From assembly GCA_002803225.1 (NCBI GenBank), contig NXFV01001554.1, positions 16,464 to 80,463 of the forward strand: a stretch of DNA of 64,000 bases, given 5' to 3'. The position numbers and the translations under genes are program-made. The stretch is from Gamarada debralockiae. Taxonomy: Eukaryota; Ascomycota; Leotiomycetes; Helotiales; Hyphodiscaceae. Shown piece by piece: positions 37,389-47,087 of this stretch. The notes below the pieces were generated by a model. It ran no database searches. It had not been told where the DNA came from and saw only the letters and a program-made list of their open reading frames with translations. Position 1 is the stretch's first letter, and the number at the start of each line of letters is the position of its first letter.

Positions 37389-38832
37389 ATGTGTACGTAT
37401 TCAGACTCTTCAGTTAATTTCCCATTCTAATGCTATCTCAGCTCCTCCAAAATTTCCCTTCGCGCGACCCTCCGGCACTGAACCACCTCGTGAATATGCC
37501 GAACTTCGAGCCAATGATCCCGTATCCCAAGTCGAGCTTTGGGATGGCAGCATTGCATGGTTGGTCGTCAAACATAAGGACATATGTAGTGTGTTGACGG
37601 ACAATCGCCTATCCAAGGTTTGAATCCCCTTCCCTTCCGAGCAATTGAATCGCTCAACTCAACTCAACTTTTTCTCCTTACTAAATTTGACTTAGGAGAG
37701 ACAACGTCCAGGCTTCCCAGAGCTGAGTGCGGGAGGTAAAGAGGCCGCCAAGAACAAACCGACTTTCGTGGATATGGACCCACCACAACATATGCAGCAG
37801 AGGTATGTGCTTTTGTCTGGAGTCCACAAATGCAATGTCGGGTTACTGATTGTTTGGTTGAAGGAGTATGGTCGAGCCCCTCTTCACCTACGAGCACATT
37901 CAGAGCATGCGACCGCAGATTCAGAAGACCGTCAACTCCCTCCTCGATGCCATGCTACCATTTGCCGGCTCTGGGCCTGTGGATTTCGTCGAAAAGTTCG
38001 CCTTGCCAGTCCCATCTTACACCATCTACGGCATCTTAGGCGTTCCTCTATCAGATCTCCCATTTCTCACTCAAGCTGCTGCGATCCGTAGCAATGGTTC
38101 AGCCACTGCCTCCGAAGCTTCGAACGCCAATGCTGCTTTGTTAGAATACATCGCCAAACTCGTCGACGAACGTTCGTTGGCTTTAAAGGATGACTTAATC
38201 AGCCATCTGGTCAAGGAACAGGTCATTCCTGGGCACATCACAAAGGATACCGCTGTACAAATTGCCTTCCTCCTTCTCGTCGCTGGGAATGCTACAATGG
38301 TGAGCATGATAGCTCTTGGAGTTGTCGAACTCCTCAAGCATCCTGAGCAGTTAGAAGACTTAAAGAAAGATCCAGAGAAATGGGCAGGTCCTTTCGTGGA
38401 GGAGTTGAGCAGATACCATACCGCTTCGGCTCTCGCAACAAAGAGAGTTGCTAAGGAGGATGTGGTGATTGGTGGGAAGTTAGTGAAGAAGGGAGAAGGC
38501 ATCATTGCTGCTACTCAGAGCGGAAACAGGGATGAGGAAGTGTTTCCTAATCCGGACGTGTTTGATATGAAGAGGGTGAGAGGGAAGGAAGAAGCTCTTG
38601 GTTATGGATGGGGAGAGCATAGATGTGTTGCTGAGTGGCTTGCCAGAGCAGAGATGGAAACTGTCTTTGGTAAGTCGAATGCGTTGAGTTCGTATTATGC
38701 TGGCTAACATGGATTACAGCCACTCTTTTCCAAAAGCTTCCTAACTTGAAGCTCGCGATCCCGTTCGAGGAAGTCAAATACTCACCACCCAAGAAGGACG
38801 TCGGGATCACTGAGCTTCCTGTTGAGTTCTAA
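37389..38832 (+). CDS. CYP55A: cytochrome P450nor, nitric oxide reductase (CYP55)
   Basis: Five exons, 37389-37392, 37442-37617, 37696-37802, 37864-38669 and 38720-38832, give 401 residues, against 403 in the Fusarium enzyme. Diagnostic CYP55 blocks are AGNATMV with Thr240 in the I helix, [32 protein letters not shown] with a Ser that shapes the NADH channel, and heme loop GYGWGEHRC with ligand Cys350. There is no N-terminal membrane anchor: the enzyme is soluble, takes electrons directly from NAD(P)H and reduces 2 NO to N2O in fungal denitrification. It resembles bacterial CYP105-type P450s, and the family is thought to have entered fungi by transfer. The first exon is only ATGT before a GTACGT donor; no other in-frame ATG is available upstream. 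Confidence 0.93.
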
Positions 38833-39223
38833 AGAAAAAGCTTCAGTTGTATCACTTAAGAATAAAGAGCACCCCACTTCCTCAAATTTAGGCGCAGAGC
38901 GTGAGCACCCAGAACATATTTCGTTTTCTAACCCATTATCCAAGACAAACAAGGCCAGATTTCCTGATTAGAGTGGAGAAAATTGTCCCCGGCTTCCGAG
39001 CTCCTGATTAATCGATCCTTCCCTCTCGTAATGACGATTTCCAGATGGCAATCTGCGCGCCCTTTCCCCCGATGAAGAAAGGATATTACAATGCAAGCCA
39101 AGCAAAATTCCTCTCCAGCCTCCGAACCACCTCATCAAGGAACCTCGGAGGCAAAATGCCTTCAAACTTCTTAAATACGAGGAATTCGTATTTTGCTTCA
39201 CGCGAAGTTGTTCATTAATCCAC
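38833..39223. other. intergenic
   Basis: 3' flank between P450nor (+) and the peroxidase fragment (-). Nothing recognised. Confidence 0.4.
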
Positions 39224-39480
39224 TTATCCGCTAGAGTTATACTTGAGCAAAGCATGCCGAGTACCGCTGGTTGCGGCTAAAGCCTTACGAAAATTTCCCG
39301 GACAGGCAACATTCAGCTCAAAGATCATGGCTGCCAAACTACCCAAGGTAGTAGGGGCAACAGTTGGCCCCCAGCCCTCCTCATATGACCTCTGCTCAAA
39401 AAGCGCATGCGCGTACTCGACCGGCGCAATACCAGTAGTTAAGTCTCCATGGTCGACAAGTAGATAGCCGTCTCCCATGT
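39224..39480 (-). pseudogene. C-terminal fragment of a chloroperoxidase-like (peroxidase family 2) gene
   Basis: The reading frame from the Met near 39478 holds DLTTGIAPVEYAHALFEQ, SYEEGWGPTVAPTTLGSL and MIFELN. These match the C-terminal end of fungal heme-thiolate peroxidases (TGVAPVEY, EEGWRP, TTLATLG, MIFEL in relatives). It lacks everything upstream of about two thirds of that family. Upstream it runs in frame, without a stop, into the MFS fragment. The missing N-terminal two thirds of just such a protein sits 3.2 kb away on the same strand (42707-43378). My assignment rests on remembered family motifs, not on an alignment. Confidence 0.62.
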
Positions 39481-39826
39481 CAATATTCTTGAGAAGGAAT
39501 GCTACAGCCGAGAGAGGTATGAGTTGCGAGTCGATTCTCCGGACAAGCTTCTTTTCTTCGTCGTAGGTGAGAGGAGCTCAACCTCTCATCTGCTCAGCTT
39601 CGTATCCAGCAATGGAGCCGGTTGACAGAGCATCGTTAGCAACCTCCTGGCCACGACGAACGTAGTGAAACTGTCCATGACCAACATCATGGGCTTCTTG
39701 TGAGGTTGTGAAAACTTCTTTAGACTGGAACTCAGAGGAAGAGGAAGTCTCATTGCCGTTGTCAATGGTGATTTGACTGGACATGTTGGCGAGTTTGAAG
39801 GGAAGGTGTTTCTTGATGGTCTTCAC
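39481..39826 (-). pseudogene. N-terminal fragment of a Dal5-type MFS transporter
   Basis: The minus-strand frame has a hydrophilic N-terminus, then SIAGYEAEQMRG, an in-frame TGA (39578-39580), then APLTYDEEKKLVRRIDSQLI and PLSAVAFLLKNID. The block after the stop is the usual cytosolic start of anion:cation symporters (allantoate/nicotinate permease family): E-E-K-x-L-x-R-x-I-D followed by the first membrane helix. The transporter stops after that helix, and the peroxidase C-terminus follows in the same frame. The TGA is compatible with a CGA-to-TGA change. Eleven further membrane helices are missing, so no transport function can remain. Confidence 0.6.
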
Positions 39827-40200
39827 GAAACCGGAGTGGGAAGCATCAAAATTTTATCAATAGAGTCTCGAGATATATCCCTGTCTCTATATTTACAAGC
39901 TCCGGCCATGCTTTCAGGTCGTCTACGTGCATACAAAATTGACGTTGGCCGCCAATAGTGGAGCTGTGATAATCTCCCCATGCCATGACTATGGGTCGTG
40001 GCGAGATACCCAGAGAATGGAAATGGTACTTTTCTGCTATTCCACTTAAAAATGAATTTTCATTGGCAAATGTGCGATATCAAAATCCAAAGAACGAACT
40101 TGAGGTCGGTAATGATGGAACATTATTCCCACGTGATCTCGTCATACGATGATTGATGTCCAAGTCGCGACAAATTTGAAAGGCAGCCCGCTGAGGAAAA
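39827..40200. other. intergenic
   Basis: Lies between the MFS fragment and the HET gene's 3' end; no ORF or repeat boundary could be seen. Confidence 0.35.
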
Positions 40201-42285
40201 TTAGACAAGAACAAAGGTCTCCCACTCCTGAGTACCATTATCAAAGTCAGACCGCTCATACATCCATCCATTCAAATAGACTTGAGAAATGACATGATAG
40301 CAGCCCTTGCGGCCCTCAGCTGGCCTCAGAAGGCACGGAACTCGAGAACCGTTAAGCAAAACAATTGAATCTCCTCGTTCGGCACCATTTCGGCTAACAG
40401 CCCTCGGCGCTAGACCCAAGTATAAATTCTCAGACACAAAAAGCCTCTTCTTCTGCATGATGAGGCTCCATTCTCGTATCTTTTCAAGAAGTTCGTGTTG
40501 GGTAGCGTCTATTTCCTTCTCATTCCGATACACAGCAATGATATCCGCAATGTCGACAGATAATGGTTGTTCATATCCGAACGCGCCATCTGCAAGTAAT
40601 GTACACATAAGATCTTCGTCCAAGCTTGGCCATCTCGTTTCTGTCTCTTCTGCCGAAATACCACGGAAGAGTTGGTAATACCTCCGCAGCGCTGCATTAT
40701 GTTGGTCGAATTTAAGATATTCCTGGATATCTACATCTCTGTAATAGGTGCTTTCAGTGTGCCAGGGCGAAAACCAGGCAATGCGATCGATGATTCTTCC
40801 ATTGACAAGAAGACAGCTCGAGTCGTCCACAGGATCTGTCCATGTGTGATCTGTCTTTCCTCCACACAAAAATGCAGACTTCATATCTGGCGCCGCAAAC
40901 GGTCTGCCAAATTCATAGCATCTGGACCAATCTGGGACCCAAGATGGCAACCCCGGATAGCGGTTACCTGAAGCCGCACAGAAGATGTCGAGAGATCGAG
41001 AATCCTTAATGATCTTGGCAGCAGCATCAGTCCAAACTTTCTCGACTGGCCAGCTATAGTTAGGCGTGATGCCGCCTTCCAGGCTATAATTCTGGAATGC
41101 CAAAAAGGCGTATATGAGGTCCCTGGGATTCGTCGCCCTGCATTGCAGAAGGACTTGTAATAGTAGCTCAAGGAAATTGTCGGGATTCGATTTCGAAATT
41201 TGGCAATCTCTTCGGGTACACTCTCTACGACGATGACGGATGAGATTGAGAGTGTCGAATCCCACAGTTGTTGAGGCCAAGGATCGAGCATACCCTCCCG
41301 AGTTATACTCAATGTCACATATCGCATCGGCTAGTCGCATGAGGATATTAAATGGGATCGAAGCCTCACCACATAGAACCGTGATGTTATTGGAGAGAAC
41401 CGCTTCCTGGAATACCCATGCTCTGGTGAACCAGTCCCGGTTCAGGAGATTTGTAATTGCGTAACGTCTCTGCTGACCAATTTTGTCCGCTGGATCCAGG
41501 ACGCTAATCAACTTCTGCAGTCTCTGTACATCCTCAAGTTCATTGCTCTCTGTGGAAGCTTGTTCCGGATTGGCCAGACTTCCTGCCAACTCTTGCACTA
41601 GAGGGACATTCTCGTCGGATTCGCCAAGCCAAATTATTGTCCTCTCTGCTTTGCTGTATATCTCTCCCATAAGCTGCACCTGTTGACCCTTTTCAACATC
41701 GTCTAACTGATTTATACAGCATTGATCAACCCATAACATTCTCGATTTCCCTGCAAGCCTGAGCCGTCCGAGGGCTGCAAAGAGCTGTGGTGTTACCAAG
41801 AGGGCTTGTTCTTCCGATGACTTGATATCGTTAATATCCGGAAGAATAATGATAGGGATATCTCGCATAAGAGTGCCCCAAGTGTAAGACAAGGCTTCAA
41901 ATGGTCCCGGGTTGGAAAGCTTCCTAGTATGAATTTTACATCGAATGAAGTCATCTCTTGTCGAACTGGCTTGGTCAACGGGAACAATCTCAAGCAATCT
42001 TACGAAAGGTCCGTTTTGGGTGTTTGACTGAAGAGTTTCATATGCATAGTCGCCGAAACGAGCCTCGCGCACAGCTTGTGGCACATGGACGGGAATTGTG
42101 TCGATCGAAATAGGCTGCTGGTCATCTCTGGTATATCGGTCTACCTCTCGGTGGGGCCTAGCCATTGTTGATATGGGAGCTGCCATGTCTATCATCTTGC
42201 CGTTGATATCATCGCCAAACTGAGTAAAGGCTAATCCGGTGTTTATAGCACCTTGAATGCCCGACAGCATTCCGAGGAAAGCCAT
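40201..42285 (-). CDS. heterokaryon incompatibility (HET) domain protein
   Basis: A single exon encodes 694 residues. The HET domain lies at about 95-260 with its three signatures: FEALSYTWG (129-137), SRMLWVDQCCINQ (181-193) and MGEIYSKAERTIIWLGESD (206-224). The long C-terminal half has a fungal-typical DPRDL-like motif (TNPRDLIYAFLAFQN), GLPSWVPDWSR and a terminal ILLNGSRVPCLLRP-like region. No STAND or repeat domain follows, so this is the common plain HET architecture. HET domains resemble TIR folds and, in allorecognition partners, trigger cell death on fusion of unlike hyphae; most genomic copies have no proven role. It lies inside what looks like a broken peroxidase gene. Confidence 0.93.
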   Translation of the reverse strand: MAFLGMLSGIQGAINTGLAFTQFGDDINGKMIDMAAPISTMARPHREVDRYTRDDQQPISIDTIPVHVPQAVREARFGDYAYETLQSNTQNGPFVRLLEIVPVDQASSTRDDFIRCKIHTRKLSNPGPFEALSYTWGTLMRDIPIIILPDINDIKSSEEQALLVTPQLFAALGRLRLAGKSRMLWVDQCCINQLDDVEKGQQVQLMGEIYSKAERTIIWLGESDENVPLVQELAGSLANPEQASTESNELEDVQRLQKLISVLDPADKIGQQRRYAITNLLNRDWFTRAWVFQEAVLSNNITVLCGEASIPFNILMRLADAICDIEYNSGGYARSLASTTVGFDTLNLIRHRRRECTRRDCQISKSNPDNFLELLLQVLLQCRATNPRDLIYAFLAFQNYSLEGGITPNYSWPVEKVWTDAAAKIIKDSRSLDIFCAASGNRYPGLPSWVPDWSRCYEFGRPFAAPDMKSAFLCGGKTDHTWTDPVDDSSCLLVNGRIIDRIAWFSPWHTESTYYRDVDIQEYLKFDQHNAALRRYYQLFRGISAEETETRWPSLDEDLMCTLLADGAFGYEQPLSVDIADIIAVYRNEKEIDATQHELLEKIREWSLIMQKKRLFVSENLYLGLAPRAVSRNGAERGDSIVLLNGSRVPCLLRPAEGRKGCYHVISQVYLNGWMYERSDFDNGTQEWETFVLV

Positions 42286-42706
42286 AGCGTAAGTTGTTAG
42301 ATGAGATTCGATACATAGGTGTCGTTTTTTGATTTGCGCACTCTCCAGGATCTGATAAGAAGAGAGGGTAACATCCTGTCGAGGAGCAGGCTGCCAGCTG
42401 AAACTTTTGTCTCATGTCAAAATTAGTTGGTGCGCAGGCTTATGTAATTGGAAACTGAGGCTATAATTGGCCTCCATGCCACTTATGAATTGTAGAAGAG
42501 TTGAGTTATTGAATTGAGACTACAGCTAGAGATGTTTATATGGAGCATTGTCATACGATATCACTGCTCAAACAATGACCACCTAGTATCAGCTACCGAA
42601 CCTATGGCTCTGGTATATCGATGACACATAACGGGACTTTTTGGGTTCTATCTCTTAGGTATAGAACCTAAGTGTGACACCCCGCGTATTTGGGCAGGTG
42701 AAGCGC
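42286..42706. other. intergenic
   Basis: AT-rich gap between the HET start and the peroxidase fragment's 3' end. No inverted-repeat boundary recognised by eye. Confidence 0.35.
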
Positions 42707-43378
42707 TTAGCAGAAAAGAGGGGGCAGTAAGAACTCACGAGGGCAGTAGGCACAAGGATAGTTGCAGTGTGAGAAAATGAATTGGACTGGTCCGCACGTA
42801 AAGGTTGGGTTGCGGGCAGATTCCAGCTGGACACGCATGTATTTCGCTTTCGCAGCAACGGGAATGGATGTGCTTGCCATTCCGTCGTAGTAGGAGAGCA
42901 CAGTATCCCAAATTGTCTCGTTAAAGCTATAGTTATTTTCGGTCGAAGTATTGGCACGAGAAAGAGAGGCGTCGTGTTCGATAACCCTGTTGTGATGGTC
43001 CCTCTGCTCGAGGTCGATGGAAAACTCAAGAGGGTTTGGGTTTGGGTTTGAGCCAATCCCTGCTGTTCCGACAAAGAAGCTGAAGTCGGCGCCCATGTTC
43101 CTGCCTTCGGCCAAGCACTTTGTGAAGAGAGGGATTGTGTAGCCTCGGCCATTTTGAGGGTAGATGTCGTGATTGGCTAGAGCATTCATACCTAGGTAAG
43201 GAGAGCGAATGTCGCCGGGACGGGGATTCAGAAATAGTTGGTAAGAGGAGGCAGCATCGCGGGGGGCTGTCTTTGAGCGTGCAACAGCTGGTCCTGCGAC
43301 TTTGGGTGTTCGGCGTATGCATGGGAGCGCCGTGGCGGCTCCCAAGAGGGTAGTGAAGGTGATGAGGGAGGAATACAT
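42707..43378 (-). pseudogene. N-terminal two thirds of a chloroperoxidase-like gene, ligand Cys lost
   Basis: 223 residues with a signal peptide (about 17 residues). The heme-thiolate peroxidase pattern is clear: LGMNALANHDIYPQNGRGYT, AEGRNMGADFS, the acid-base motif EHD at 134-136 in VIEHDASLSR, NYSFNETIWDTVLSYYDGM, STSIPVAAKAKYMRVQ and ARNPTFTCGPVQFIFS. The family's P-C-P motif, whose Cys binds heme iron, is replaced by P-Y-L at residues 60-62. After FIFS the reading turns into a Cys-rich tail of about 20 residues unlike the family, and the expected C-terminal third is absent. By family the enzyme would be a secreted peroxygenase or haloperoxidase; this copy should be inactive. An expressed pseudoenzyme cannot be excluded. 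Confidence 0.75.
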
Positions 43379-44443
43379 GGCGATGACTGGAAAGTAACAC
43401 TGTTAGGATGCAGGAAGACAGAGAAACAGGTAAATCACAAGGTGTGGAAGAGCAAGATCTTTCTATGATTCTAGATCAGTAGACCGTCATCATCGAGCCT
43501 CCAATGAAAAGTGCAGCAAACCAACATATATCGAATTTCAAAATCTGATACCCATTTTTTAACGCATTTTGAGTGACTTCACTCTAGGAGATATCCAGCA
43601 AAGATCCTCACGCCTGGAGTAAGCCGCACCCAATTCAAGCTCACTAGGGTAAGCTTGAAGACGGCCAGGCTCCGGATCGACGCCATTTCGTAGAGTTTAT
43701 GAGAATTCTCGATCTCTTGATCTAATTTTCTAAATAGGTTGGATCTGATTCGAGGATGAGGTGCGGTAGCCGCAACTTTATGCCATGTCTCCGCGGCTTG
43801 TTTGGTAGTTGTAAAAGCTTTTATTATGGGACCCGAAGTTCGAGAGGTTTCGGTCTTGTGGCTGAGACAGAGTGGGGGGCCAGAATTTTTGATTTCTACG
43901 CCACATGATATAATAAGTTTCAAAGATGTGAGGACAAGACTTGGGGAGGGGATCTTATCAAATCTGAGAAGTCAGCTAGGTGCTTGGGACTGAAGTACTG
44001 AATATTTCGAACGTGAGAGAATCCAACCAGAAGCCTGCCCTGATTTGGCAGCTTTGCCCAGCTCTCACCGAGTCGTAGGCGTGCAGTGCCCGAAGAGGAA
44101 ACGGAACGTTGGCGTTCGACCAAGCTCTCTGCACGATTCTTAAGATATTTCTTCGATTCCGTTTGCATCTCCATCTCACATCTTGAACGCCTTTCCGTCA
44201 ATATATACAATATTGTCATCTTTTCCAGGACATTTACACTTCGCCTCCCTCTCCACCGAAAAGTCCTTGCCTTCCCGATGCGTTTGAACCTTCATTAACC
44301 ATGCTTTCAGCATCACCAACTTGCTTGCGCTCAGTGACCTCTCTGGATCGTGACTTCAAGTTCATCTGCTTGATGTTCCACCGCGCCAATCCTTGGGTAG
44401 CCGGGGCAGAGAAGCCCGAGTTTGCCCTCATGACTGCTGATTG
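43379..44443. other. intergenic
   Basis: Upstream of the peroxidase fragment and 3' of the kinase gene. ORFs at 43579-43923 and 43920-44219 lack domains. Confidence 0.4.
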
Positions 44444-45932
44444 TTATTGTAGAGGTTCTGATGAACTACTCAATCTATTGAGATGGAGGTAAACGTCTGT
44501 TCCATAACTATAAAAACCAGTTAGCATTTGCAATTTGGATGTCCGGTTGACTTTCTTACCCTTCCATACTAATCAACTTCAAATCTCCACCAAAGTACCG
44601 CGCATAAAGTCGTGAGATGGGTAAACCGTATCCAAATCCAGCCATAGGGGCCTTGAAATCGCTTTTATCAAAATCTGGATCCAGACTCGGAGTCGTGTCC
44701 ACCGTGGTGTACATGTACGTCCACACAAGCGGTATAGCACTCCGAGGTATTCCACCACCTTCATCTGAAATCTTGATTGTGATGTCTTCTTTACCTTCCG
44801 CAACAACGACTTTTGTGACTGGGAAATCCTCCTTATCCTGGCCATGGGTTTCCACAACCGCTCGTAACGAGTTCTTCAATGTCTCGAAGAGCATGTGAGA
44901 TAAATGTCCTGGGACATACATGAAGTTCAAATTCGGAGGGCAGACAAGCTGCACTTTCGGCGCATCGAACAGGCCATAATGATCCTCGCATACGAATCGA
45001 GCGTTTTCGATGGCTTCTTGGGCCAAATCCCGAACGTTCGTCTTTGTGCAGATAATTCCCACGTATGTTGGATCCTTGTTATGACTCTGATCCGTCAAAG
45101 CAATATGTTGTCCGATTAACATGCGAATGCCGATTCGTGACATGTAGAATCGGTCGAGGAAGGATTGGATATTGTTGTCGATTTGCATTCTTTGCCGCTT
45201 GCGCTTGTATTCCAGAATGCCTTGTGCAACCGTTGTAACAACACTGTCGTGCCTCCGTTTGATGGTGTTCAATGTCGCGGCAAATCTCTGATTATAGTCA
45301 TGGAGTTCCGGTGGCCAGTCCAAAGTATCATCCACAGTTGCAAAGTACCGCCGCGCTCCGGGTTTCTTCAAGTCACAATTCCCGTTCCCATTGCCGTTTT
45401 GCCAAGGATTTGAAGCATATTGGCCTTGCTTCACGCTGGGGTTATGTGTAGCTTCGGCAAGGATTTTCGACTGTCTGCCATTGACTTTCGCAGGTCTCAT
45501 GAGCTGATCGCGGACGTCCTTCGATAATTGAGGTTTCGGAAGAGTGGTTATTTCCTTTGTCACATGTCAACAACAGCCTCGAAGTTTGTGTCATGGCGGG
45601 CGTGTATCACCTCAAAAGACTGTGCATACCAGTCCTGGACCTTCTTGATTGATGGCATTTCATTTAATCCATCTGGTAGATCACCGAGCTCTTGTACTCG
45701 GTGTGCAAGTCGTATGGGAAGTTCTTCGGAAAGGAATTGCGAGGCTCTGAAAAGGGTTCCTAGTTATGACAAGATCATTAGCAAACTCCCCCCCCGTTTT
45801 ACAAATAATGGACATACCGGTTGATGGCCTTTCTCCAAATTGGACCATCTGCCTCAAGCTCACACCCGTTGCAGGGAACCCCGAATAATGCTTGATGGTC
45901 TCCATCAGCATCTCGGACTTCTTCCACGACAT
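44444..45932 (-). CDS. mitochondrial pyruvate dehydrogenase kinase family (PDK/BCKDK)
   Basis: Four exons, 45932-45818, 45759-45611, 45554-44560 and 44507-44444, encode 440 residues. The N-terminal helical domain has FLSEELPIRLAHRVQELGDL, the continuation MPSIKKVQDWYAQSFEEI and RRHDSVVTTVAQGILEYKRK. The GHKL ATPase part has the N box (HMLFETLKNSLRAVVETH), the G1 box DEGGGIP, the G2 box GFGYGLPISRLYARYFGG and a final GTDVYLHL strand. Such kinases phosphorylate the E1-alpha Ser of pyruvate or branched-chain ketoacid dehydrogenase in the matrix and switch it off; sequence alone does not separate the two. An Asn/Gly-rich insert (NPWQNGNGNGNC) lies between the helices. All four splice phases fit. 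Confidence 0.93.
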
Positions 45933-47087
45933 CTTGCAATTATTCTCTGGCCCTCGGGCCTCTGGATTATACTCGTAGACCCTTCAACGTTGGCAACTGT
46001 CTTTGTCCATCGGCTGTTGTTGAGCGTCGTCTTGAGCGCAAACGCTCTTGTCCCCGCGTTCCTGGGAAGGTTTCCGTAGTCGTTTGTATGACGTTGCCGA
46101 GGTATTCAACCTTGATGGTTGATAGTTGCTGGGCAATTGACAATGAACATAGACGCAATCCTTGAATTGAGAGGATTGTAGATCAATTCATCTGGTGAAA
46201 CTCAGCAATAGCATGAAAGTTGAAGCTCGTGTGATGCTCTTGGAGTCATAAGTTTCGGTCAATCGGGCACGCTCTTCGGGTAACAGGGTTAACGCTCCAA
46301 TGTCCTGTTGTTCCCCCCGCAGCCAGCCCACGCTGCTTAACTAATTGGGCGAAGGATCCCGCACTCTAATACATCGTACTTTTTCTTGTGAGCAGCAGGT
46401 GCTCTCCGTCTTGCAGATTCTTCGCTGCTCGCCTATGCATGGCCAAAACACTCGAACTTCTCCAATGCTTTGCGTAGAGAATATCTCTCTTCTATCGTTT
46501 GCATCGAGCACCTGGCCTCCCTTCTGTCCAGAGCGCTTCGTCCTGTCATATTTGTATGCCTCGGATGAAATGAAATGAAGTGGGCGAGGTTCCGGGTTTG
46601 TCCGGGCTCACCTTCGTCGGGCGAAAACAAGGCGAGGAAAAGGGGGAGGGGTGGTCTGTTCCAGAAAATAATGGCGGAGTGTGCAGAGCGAATACGAATG
46701 ATTAGAACATTGGTTGGTTTCCTCCTTGCGTCGAGATCTGCTTCAAGAAGTCGTTGACAATCTTGCTTCATATGCCATCATAAGAGAGTCCGCAAGCAAA
46801 GAGGGTTGCGGTGACCCATATATGTCTTGGTCCTGCTATACCATAGGGAGAAGCACTCAAAATTGCTGTTCACAGCCATCAAATCCTCAAATCCCTTTCA
46901 TCTCCAATTTAAAGAGCGTAAATGATACGGAGTTCCTATTGACATGGCGTTTCTTCAATTACTGAACCCTAAAGAGTTGCCGAAGAAATTGATAATTAGT
47001 GTCTGTCTCCTACCTCGCTCTCTCTCTTGCAGTCTTTTTCTTAATATTTCAGTGACCTCTTTCACGTTCGTTCAGTTCTGTACCAAG
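45933..47087. other. intergenic
   Basis: Promoter side of the kinase and of the pseudogene that follows. ORFs near 46345-46771 occur on both strands without domains. Confidence 0.4.
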
